Source of the DNA: Bacillota bacterium
GTDB taxonomy: Bacteria > Armatimonadota > Hebobacteria > Hebobacterales > Hebobacteraceae
Direction: 5' to 3'
NCBI GenBank assembly: GCA_030597345.1
Contig: JAUVSA010000162.1
Location: forward strand, 1 to 5,200
DNA: 5,200 bases
Of the stretch, positions 1 to 5,200 are shown piece by piece. Positions within the stretch are counted from its first letter, which is position 1; the number at the start of each line of letters is the position of its first letter. The notes under the pieces were generated by a model that worked only from the letters and a program-made list of their open reading frames with translations, searched no databases and was not told the DNA's origin. A program made the position numbers and the translations under genes.

Positions 1-30
1 CTCCCCAGACGAAGCTGCGTCGGCGACGCC

Positions 31-49
31 CAGCATCCTCTCCCCGACC
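31..49 (+). repeat. C-rich imperfect direct repeat, copy 1
   Basis: This stretch resembles 1179-1198. The two share CAGC near the left end and TCCCCGACC at the right end, with two mismatches and one single-base gap over about 19 bases. It lies 147 bases before the hydrolase start, in a region with no convincing gene. It may be a shared intergenic motif or simply low-complexity C-rich sequence. Confidence 0.25.
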
Positions 50-183
50 AACATCACCTCTCCCCCTCCCTTGAAGGACTCATCGGGCCCCCGTCAAACC
101 AAGTCGCGTCCCACCAGCGGCGGGCGCGACCGCGCCGGGCTGGAAGCCTGCTGTTGGCCGTGTGGATGAAAGATTACTCAGAT

Positions 184-189
184 GGAGGG
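184..189 (+). promoter_or_regulatory. Shine-Dalgarno site that sets the hydrolase start
   Basis: GGAGGG lies six bases before the ATG at 196. It is the only good ribosome binding site near the beginning of the hydrolase frame. It favours 196 over the in-frame TTG at 154 and the ATG at 166, neither of which has a comparable site. The pairing strength is judged by eye. Confidence 0.75.
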
Positions 190-195
190 TACGGC

Positions 196-1062
196 ATGAG
201 CGCTCCCAATATCCTTCAAGTGTCCGTCTCTCAGCAGCACTGGGCGCAGCCTATCGAGCGGAATCTGCGCCGAACGCGGGAGCACATCGAAGTCGCAGCC
301 GAGGAGGGCAGCGACGTCATCTTGTTCCCCGAGGCGAACCTGACCGGGTACGATTTTCCCTATCTCATAGAGCTCGATCCGGCGGCCGTGCAGCGTGCGC
401 TGGAGGAGGTGCGGGAGGCGGCGCGGAAGAGCGGGATATGCGTCATCTGCGGGACCATCCAGCGGCGCTCGGGGCAAGAGAAGTTCCTCAACCTGGCCCA
501 CGTCATAGACTCCGCCGGGCATGTGATCCACGAGTATGCGAAGGTACAGATGGCCGGAAAGGACGAGCAGAAGCACTGTCGTCCTGGCAACAAGCTGCCG
601 CTTTTCGAGATCAAGGGATTCCGGGCGACGATGGTGATCTGCCGGGATGGGCGTCACCCCGAGCTATACCGATTGCCTGCGATGGCCGGCGCCCGGATTC
701 TGTTCCACCTCGCCTGCTCGACCGAAACGGTCGAAGCGCTTTGGTGGAAGCGCGCAGCCGGACGGGCTACGCAGCCGGCAGGTCCGAGCGCCTCGATCTT
801 CCACTGCTGCGCGAATACCGTGGGGCAGGACCGCCAGGCGCTTCAGAGCTCATCCGGCGGATCGTTCATAAAGCACCCGACAGGGCTGTCGCTCGCGGAG
901 GCCGACTGGTACGGCGAGACGGTGATTACAGCGCGCGTGAACATGGAGCAGGCCGACGGAAGGTACGCGCTCGCCAGCGCAAAGTTCCCGGAGTTTCTGC
1001 GCCCGCACTACGAAAAGATCATCTCGGAGATCCACGCCCGCAAGGATGAACGGCCGGAATAG
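196..1062 (+). CDS. Carbon-nitrogen hydrolase (nitrilase superfamily amidase)
   Basis: This is a cytosolic enzyme of 288 residues that probably hydrolyses a non-peptide C-N bond in an amide, N-carbamoyl compound or, less likely, a nitrile. The superfamily's catalytic triad is visible in order: Glu46 in FPEANLTGY, Lys116 in YAKVQM, and Cys149 in ICRDGRHPE. Glu124 may be the extra glutamate seen in many members. The C-terminal half keeps the family pattern ANTVG (206-210) and GGSFIKHPTG (221-230). Length is normal for a single-domain member, and there is no signal peptide or membrane segment. One oddity is the stretch after Trp183-Trp184 (186-200), where the usual R-A-x-E-N segment is replaced by a longer Gly/Pro/Ala-rich piece. 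The start at 196 rests on the GGAGGG site. The gene ends 213 bases before the next one, so shared transcription is possible but not shown. The family call is firm; the substrate cannot be read from the sequence, though N-carbamoylputrescine or omega-amidase-like chemistry would fit. Confidence 0.9.
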   Translation: MSAPNILQVSVSQQHWAQPIERNLRRTREHIEVAAEEGSDVILFPEANLTGYDFPYLIELDPAAVQRALEEVREAARKSGICVICGTIQRRSGQEKFLNLAHVIDSAGHVIHEYAKVQMAGKDEQKHCRPGNKLPLFEIKGFRATMVICRDGRHPELYRLPAMAGARILFHLACSTETVEALWWKRAAGRATQPAGPSASIFHCCANTVGQDRQALQSSSGGSFIKHPTGLSLAEADWYGETVITARVNMEQADGRYALASAKFPEFLRPHYEKIISEIHARKDERPE

Positions 1063-1071
1063 CAGCAGCGG

Positions 1072-1094
1072 CCGGGGCGGGACGGAGACCCCGG
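1072..1094. other. Possible hairpin just after the hydrolase stop codon
   Basis: CCGGGG at 1072-1077 can pair with CCCCGG at 1089-1094 across an 11-base loop. An alternative, mutually exclusive stem is GGGAC 1079-1083 with GTCCC 1094-1098. The structure starts ten bases after the stop codon. No T-run follows, so it does not qualify as a standard intrinsic terminator. It could stabilise the 3' end of the hydrolase message, or be a chance product of GC-rich sequence. The rest of the gap up to 1264 is C-rich and holds no supportable gene or recognisable promoter. Confidence 0.25.
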
Positions 1095-1178
1095 TCCCCT
1101 GCTCGACGCAGCACTTCGTGCCCCGCTCTCCGACATCGTGCGCCGACAACCCCTCTTCGCAGACTCCCCCCGGCTCGG

Positions 1179-1198
1179 CAGCCTTCTCTTCCCCGACC
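1179..1198 (+). repeat. C-rich imperfect direct repeat, copy 2
   Basis: This is the partner of the stretch at 31-49. It ends in the same TCCCCGACC block and lies 78 bases before the start of the TPR-glycosyltransferase. Both copies are in the only two intergenic gaps of the window, but the match is short and biased in composition, so chance is a real possibility. Confidence 0.25.
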
Positions 1199-1264
1199 CC
1201 TCAAGCTCATTGTGCCCCCGACCGAAAATCACCTTGGGCCAGGGCGATCAGCGCGCCGCTCCCC

Positions 1265-1270
1265 AGGAGG
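1265..1270 (+). promoter_or_regulatory. Shine-Dalgarno site that sets the TPR-glycosyltransferase start
   Basis: A perfect AGGAGG lies five bases before a GTG at 1276. It decides for GTG 1276 over the GTG at 1138 that opens the same frame 46 codons earlier. The 46-residue extension is rich in Pro, Ser and Arg and looks like translated spacer. Confidence 0.85.
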
Positions 1271-1275
1271 TCCGC

Positions 1276-3363
1276 GTGGGCGATAGCGAAGATGCCACGC
1301 CTGATGCCTATGTCCTGTCTCTGCTGGCCGAGGGCAAGCACAGGGCCGCATTCGAGGTCATCCCACAGTTTGGCTCAGCCGCCGCCTATGCTCCGCATTT
1401 CGCCAACCTGGCGTATCGACTCTGGCGCGCAGGCCAAGCCGATGACGCCGCCGAGGCGCTCGACGAGGCGCTGACACTCGACCCGCGGCTCGCCTCGGCC
1501 TGGTTGACACTGGGCGCAGTCAAGTTGTCCCAAGGGGAGTTGGAGGAGGGAGATCGGTGCCTCGCAGAAGCGATCGACCTCGGGACCAAAGCCGCGAGCG
1601 CGCCTTACCTGCGGGGGCTGGCGGCGAAGCGCGCCGGCAGAAGGGAAGAGGCAGCGGAGCATTTCATCGGCTGCCTCGACATGAACCCCGCGCACGGTGA
1701 GGCCTCGGCCGAGCTGCGCGGGCTGGCGGCCCGGGGGGACAGCAACGATCCGGCCGGGCGCAGGGCGCGAGAGGCCCTGGCGCGGGCGAATCGTTCTGCT
1801 GACACTGCGCCCGTCCGCGCCACACTGTCGGCCTGCCTCATAGTGAAGGACGAGGAGAAGTCGCTGGCAAGGTGTCTGGCAAGTTTGCAGTCAGTGGCCG
1901 ACCAAGTGGTCGTGGTGGACACTGGGTCCAAGGACGATACGGTGGCGGTGGCGCGTGATTCCGGGGCGGAGGTCTACCACTTGGAGTGGCGGGACGACTT
2001 CGCCGCGGCCCGCAACGCGGCAATCGCGCGGGCGACGTGTGACTGGGTGCTGATAGTGGATGCGGATGAAGAGCTTCCCCCCGAATCCGCCGACCAGTTG
2101 AGAGAGCTGCTGGCCAATCCCATTCCCGGCCCCGTCTGCCATCTGCTCACCCAATCCCCTGCCGCGGACGCCACCGAAGCCGCCGCGGGACTGGTGGGAC
2201 ATCCGAGGCTGTTCCGCAGCGGCGCGGGGATTCACTTCGCGGGAATAGTCCACGAGCAACTGGTGGATGGAGATGGGCGGCCGATTGAGGAGGTGGTGTT
2301 CACCGGCATCCCGGTTCTGCACCACGGATACCTGGAGCCGCCCTCGGCAATGTCGAAGCGGTCCGCGCGGAACTGGCGGCTGCTCCAGGCGCGGGCAGAG
2401 GCGGAGCCCGAGAGCCCTGCCGTCCTCTTCTACCTGGGGATGGCGCAGCTGGATCGGGGCGAAAACGAGCAAGCTGCGGCAACACTGCGACGCGCCGCCG
2501 ACCTGGCGGGGCCGGACCGCGGCCTCCGCGTCAAGACGGTGTTGGGTTTGACCCAGGCGCTCCAGCTAGTGGGACACTGGGGAGAGGTAGAGACGGTGCT
2601 GCGAGCGGCGCTGGCGGATCAACCCGGACATCCTGAGTTGCTGTGTGCTCTGGGCCACGAGCTGGAAAGACAACCCCGGCCCGCGGAGGCGATAGCAGCC
2701 TATCGGGCGGCGATCCGGGGCCGGTTCGGAACGAAGATGGAATGCCAGGACTTCACTTGCCGAGATGTGGAGCCCAGGAGCAGGCTGGCTGCCATCTTCC
2801 TGGCGCGGGGAGACGCGGCGGCCGCGGCCGCGGAGGCGAAGGCGGGGCTGGCGATACGGCCGGAGGCGACACAGCTCCGGAGCCTGCTGGCCTCGGCGCT
2901 GTTGAGCGCTGGTGAACGGCAGGCGGCGCGGGCCGAACTGGACATCGTGCTGGCGGAGAATCCTGAGTACGCCGGAGCGCACAACAACCTCGGAGTCTGT
3001 CTGGCGCTGGAGGGGCGACACCGGGAGGCCGCGCGCGAGTTCGAGACTGCGCTGGCCTTCAAGCCGGACGACATGGATGCGCTCTGCAACCTGGCCATGT
3101 CGCGTCATGCGCAGGGAGACTTCGCCGGTGCTCAACACGCTTGGGAGGAGGCACTCAAGCGAAAGCCGTCCCACGCGCCGGCATGGCTCGGCCTGGCGAG
3201 GACCTACCTCGAGAACGGGGCCTATCAGGCGGGGGCCAAGTGCTACGAGATGGCGGCCCTGCACGGCGGACATTCGGCCGAGGTGATGGCGGAGATCGAT
3301 GAGGCGCGCTCCGAACTCCGAAGAATGACCGCCCGGGAGGCAGCGAGGGAGGAGGCGGAATGA
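1276..3363 (+). CDS. TPR-flanked family 2 glycosyltransferase
   Basis: This 695-residue cytosolic protein probably transfers a sugar from a nucleotide-sugar donor. Three tandem 34-residue TPRs (39-140) lead into a GT-A fold domain starting near 184. That domain shows SACLIVKDEE (185-194), DTGSKDDT (215-222), WRDDFAAARN (238-247), the metal- and donor-binding DADEE (262-266), HPRLFR (309-314), VHEQL (325-329) and HHGY (349-352). This set fits the GT2 branch that includes the LPS core enzyme WaaE and the peptide glycosyltransferase SunS. About eight TPRs follow (381-414, 418-485, then five in exact 34-residue register from 498 to 667). A 12-residue insert with two cysteines (486-497, Cys490 and Cys495) breaks the array. 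The C-terminus is charged and helical. There is no signal peptide or membrane helix. The gene starts with GTG behind AGGAGG, and its stop overlaps the next start by four bases (ATGA), which implies translational coupling. TPRs usually bind protein partners, so the acceptor may be a protein or the enzyme may dock to a complex; that is inference. Donor and acceptor are unknown. Confidence 0.92.
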   Translation: MGDSEDATPDAYVLSLLAEGKHRAAFEVIPQFGSAAAYAPHFANLAYRLWRAGQADDAAEALDEALTLDPRLASAWLTLGAVKLSQGELEEGDRCLAEAIDLGTKAASAPYLRGLAAKRAGRREEAAEHFIGCLDMNPAHGEASAELRGLAARGDSNDPAGRRAREALARANRSADTAPVRATLSACLIVKDEEKSLARCLASLQSVADQVVVVDTGSKDDTVAVARDSGAEVYHLEWRDDFAAARNAAIARATCDWVLIVDADEELPPESADQLRELLANPIPGPVCHLLTQSPAADATEAAAGLVGHPRLFRSGAGIHFAGIVHEQLVDGDGRPIEEVVFTGIPVLHHGYLEPPSAMSKRSARNWRLLQARAEAEPESPAVLFYLGMAQLDRGENEQAAATLRRAADLAGPDRGLRVKTVLGLTQALQLVGHWGEVETVLRAALADQPGHPELLCALGHELERQPRPAEAIAAYRAAIRGRFGTKMECQDFTCRDVEPRSRLAAIFLARGDAAAAAAEAKAGLAIRPEATQLRSLLASALLSAGERQAARAELDIVLAENPEYAGAHNNLGVCLALEGRHREAAREFETALAFKPDDMDALCNLAMSRHAQGDFAGAQHAWEEALKRKPSHAPAWLGLARTYLENGAYQAGAKCYEMAALHGGHSAEVMAEIDEARSELRRMTAREAAREEAE
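3347..3355 (+). promoter_or_regulatory. Shine-Dalgarno site inside the upstream gene for the methyltransferase
   Basis: GGGAGGAGG within the last codons of the glycosyltransferase contains AGGAGG four bases, or GGGAGG seven bases, before the ATG at 3360. Together with the ATGA overlap it supports both independent initiation and coupled reinitiation at this start. Confidence 0.75.
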
Positions 3364-4151
3364 GCGTGGTGTCTCCGGTGACAGAGAGCGCGCTCTGGTC
3401 GGCGGGCGCGGAGCGTGCCCGTCTCGATGAGGTGGCGGAGTGGTACGACAGCCGCAAGGGGTTGAATCGCGAGGTGATCAAGCGGGCGGCGCGACGGGTG
3501 CTGGCGCGCGCCCGCGGCGGGCGGGCGCTCGAGCTGGGATGCGCGATGGGGGTGATGACCGAGGAGCTGGCCGGGCGCTTCTCCGAGCTCGATATCGTCG
3601 AGGGATCGCAGGTATATGCGGCCAAGGCCCGCACCTTGGCGCCTCCCTCGGGGCGAGTATATCACTGCTTGTTCGAGGAATTCGAGCCGGCCCGCCAGTA
3701 CGATACGATCGTAATGAGCTGGATCCTGGAGCACATTGCTGCGCCCCAGGACTTGCTGGAACGGGCTCGCGGCTGGCTTGCGCCGCAGGGAGAAATCCAC
3801 ATCGCCGTTCCCAACGCCGAATCCCTTCACCGGCGCGTCGGGCTCAGCATGGGACTCCTCCATCGTCTCGACCAGCTCAACGAGACCGATCTCGCAGTCG
3901 GCCACCGGCGAGTGTACACTTGGGACCGGCTGGCGGAGGAGATCGCCTCCGCGGGGCTGCGCCTCGTGCGCATGGATGGCATTCTGCTGAAGCCCCTGCC
4001 CAGCGCCTTGATGGAGTCCTGGCCGCCGGAGCTGCGGGCCGCCTTCTTCCAGCTCTCCTCGCTCGCGCCCCGACTCTGCTCTGAGATCTACGCCGTCTGT
4101 GGACATCCAAATCATGCCAACGCCACGAATCCTGCTCACCGGGTGCGGTAG
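3360..4151 (+). CDS. Class I SAM-dependent methyltransferase
   Basis: A 263-residue soluble enzyme that transfers a methyl group from S-adenosylmethionine. After a helical lead-in (18-50), the SAM-binding glycine loop appears as ELGCAMG (58-64), with acidic Glu81 at the end of the second strand placed to hold the ribose. YDTIVMSWILEHI (114-126) is the fourth-strand motif, and GEIHIAVPNAESLHRR (144-159) is the fifth-strand region. The segment after it (VGHRRVYTWDRL, then an SAGLRL turn) is typical of the Methyltransf_11/23 type found in surface-glycan and natural-product clusters. Length is normal and no key residue is missing. The start overlaps the glycosyltransferase stop by four bases, and the 3' end overlaps the ATP-grasp gene by 38 bases, so all three are almost surely one transcript. 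A sugar hydroxyl or carboxylate on the product of the neighbouring transferase is a plausible acceptor. That is inference from context; the family itself acts on many small molecules. Confidence 0.9.
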   Translation: MSVVSPVTESALWSAGAERARLDEVAEWYDSRKGLNREVIKRAARRVLARARGGRALELGCAMGVMTEELAGRFSELDIVEGSQVYAAKARTLAPPSGRVYHCLFEEFEPARQYDTIVMSWILEHIAAPQDLLERARGWLAPQGEIHIAVPNAESLHRRVGLSMGLLHRLDQLNETDLAVGHRRVYTWDRLAEEIASAGLRLVRMDGILLKPLPSALMESWPPELRAAFFQLSSLAPRLCSEIYAVCGHPNHANATNPAHRVR

Positions 4152-5200
4152 CCCGGCCTCGCAGAACTTCCTCGGGTGCCTTCGACTGGCGCCCGACCCC
4201 TTCTATGTTGTGGGGGCGGATGCAAATCAGTACCACCTCGAGTGGGGCGATCTGGACGCGGCCTATCAAGCGCCCATGACGAGCGATCCCGAGTACCTCG
4301 GTTTTCTCAACCACCTATGTGAGATGGAGAAGATCGACCTGATACACGGGCAGCCGGACTGGGAGGTCGCGTTTCTGTCAGCTCATCGAGACCGCTTGTC
4401 CGCAGCGAGCTTCCTCCCCAGCCACCGACTCATCCGCCGCGCGCAGAGCAAGTACACCTCCGCCTGCCTCTGGTACCACGCATGCCTCCGGACGGACGTT
4501 CCCATCCTCATCCAAAGCGAGGGCGATCTGAGCCGGGCGGCGGCGAGCTTCGGCCTCCCGTTCTGGCTGCGGGCCACTTCGGGGGCGGGAGCGCGCGGCA
4601 GCTGCAAGGCGGAGAGCCTCGACCAAGCGCGGGCATGGCTGGACTACTGGTATCTCTCGGGCGCGGAATGGGACTTCATGGCCCAGGCCTATCTGCCGGG
4701 ACGGGAGTACGCGTTCCAGTCCCTGTGGTATGAGGGCCGGCTGATAGCGTCCGCCGCGCGGGAGAGGCTCGAGTTCGTCTTTCCGCAGCACGCGCCGAGC
4801 GGCGTGACCTCGTCTCCGGTGGTGGCGCGAACCGTGCGCGATCCCGCGGTTAACCGGGCGGCGACAGAGGCAATCCTCTCCCTGGACCCAATGCCCCATG
4901 GAGTGCTCGGCGTGGACCTCAAGTGCGATGCCGGCGGCCAACCCCGTCCGACCGAGGTCAATCCAGGGCGGTTCTTCACCACCTCTCTCTTCTTCGCAGA
5001 GGCGGGGTGCAATCTGCCCTATCACTACGTCCACCTGGGCCTGGGCCGTCCGGCGCCGGACTTGCCGAGGTATGACGCCGTGCCCCCCGACCTCTACTGG
5101 ATCCGCCACATCGACTGCGGGCAGGTGCTCGTGCGCGAGGGAGAGTGGCGGGCAGAGCGCCTCCAGCCAGCTCTCACCCCCGCCGGCATCGCCGACCCCC
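4114..5200 (+). CDS. ATP-grasp ligase, CarB-like (3' end beyond window)
   Basis: The frame stays open for 362 codons to the right edge, so the C-terminus is missing. The protein begins with a Rossmann-like pre-ATP-grasp segment, RILLTGCGSPASQNFL (5-20), then VVGAD (33-37). The ATP-grasp fold follows: Lys113 at the entry of the small domain, FWLRATSGAGARG (150-162) as the flexible ATP-binding loop with Arg153 in the usual Lys/Arg place, AYLPGREYAFQSL (192-204), and the metal-binding end with Asp268 in GVDLKCD, Glu281 and Asn283 in TEVNPGRF. Such enzymes join a carboxylate, via an acyl-phosphate, to an amine or similar nucleophile; this branch resembles the carbamoyl-phosphate synthase large subunit and often occurs in polysaccharide and metabolite clusters. 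The usual E-x-N-P-R appears as E-V-N-P-G-R, a small departure. ATG 4114 is preferred because strand 1 follows at once. GTG 4099 is also in frame, and neither start has a good ribosome binding site, which fits coupling to the overlapping methyltransferase. The substrates are not identifiable. Confidence 0.87.
   Translation, partial: MPTPRILLTGCGSPASQNFLGCLRLAPDPFYVVGADANQYHLEWGDLDAAYQAPMTSDPEYLGFLNHLCEMEKIDLIHGQPDWEVAFLSAHRDRLSAASFLPSHRLIRRAQSKYTSACLWYHACLRTDVPILIQSEGDLSRAAASFGLPFWLRATSGAGARGSCKAESLDQARAWLDYWYLSGAEWDFMAQAYLPGREYAFQSLWYEGRLIASAARERLEFVFPQHAPSGVTSSPVVARTVRDPAVNRAATEAILSLDPMPHGVLGVDLKCDAGGQPRPTEVNPGRFFTTSLFFAEAGCNLPYHYVHLGLGRPAPDLPRYDAVPPDLYWIRHIDCGQVLVREGEWRAERLQPALTPAGIADP

Noticed and set aside
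14..34. Small hairpin (GCGTC 17-21 with GACGC 25-29, extended by GCT/AGC across a bulge) as a terminator of an upstream gene
   Set aside because: The stem is short with a three-base loop and a bulge, no T-run follows, and no upstream gene end is visible.
71..99. TTGAAG at 71-76 as a -35 promoter element for the hydrolase
   Set aside because: The bases 17 positions downstream read TCAAAC, which does not resemble a -10 box, and no better pair was found in either gap.
1138..1275. A 46-codon N-terminal extension of the TPR-glycosyltransferase from GTG 1138
   Set aside because: No ribosome site precedes 1138, the extension is Pro/Ser/Arg-rich without a domain, and AGGAGG sits at the right distance before GTG 1276.
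2811..2840. GCGGCC-type short tandem repeat within the glycosyltransferase gene
   Set aside because: It encodes the alanine-rich helix of an ordinary TPR in correct 34-residue register, so codon bias explains it.
3243..4139. A 298-codon open frame on the minus strand
   Set aside because: It lies opposite the methyltransferase and the end of the glycosyltransferase, shows no recognisable motif, and is the kind of antisense frame that GC-rich codon bias leaves open.
4378..5109. A 243-codon open frame on the minus strand
   Set aside because: It is fully antisense to the ATP-grasp gene, whose motifs are clear, and its own translation is Arg/Gly/Pro-rich with no domain.

Overview
The window is GC-rich bacterial DNA, roughly two-thirds G+C by eye, with purine-rich Shine-Dalgarno sites and tightly overlapping genes. 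All four genes lie on the + strand. The base composition and the large TPR-glycosyltransferase recall high-GC environmental phyla such as Armatimonadota, Planctomycetota or Chloroflexota. The sequence alone does not settle the phylum.

Layout: bases 1-195 hold no convincing gene. A nitrilase-superfamily carbon-nitrogen hydrolase with an intact Glu-Lys-Cys triad occupies 196-1062. A 213-base C-rich gap (1063-1275) follows, with a possible hairpin just after the stop codon. Then comes a tight three-gene unit. It starts with a 695-residue protein in which a family-2 glycosyltransferase domain sits between three N-terminal and about eight C-terminal TPR repeats (1276-3363). Next is a class I SAM-dependent methyltransferase (3360-4151), joined by a 4-base ATGA overlap. 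Last is an ATP-grasp ligase related to the carbamoyl-phosphate synthase large subunit (4114 to the right edge, incomplete), which overlaps the methyltransferase by 38 bases.

Working together: glycosyl transfer, methylation and ATP-dependent carboxylate ligation, in overlapping genes, suggest a pathway that builds and decorates a cell-surface glycan, a glycosylated protein or a small metabolite. The upstream amidase-like enzyme may belong to the same pathway but is separated by a gap. The families are well supported; the substrate and the joint pathway are inference. I see no RNA gene, CRISPR array, insertion sequence or transposase. I found no clear evidence of a wholly new system. The most notable items are the TPR-GT2-TPR architecture and its co-transcription with a methyltransferase and an ATP-grasp enzyme.
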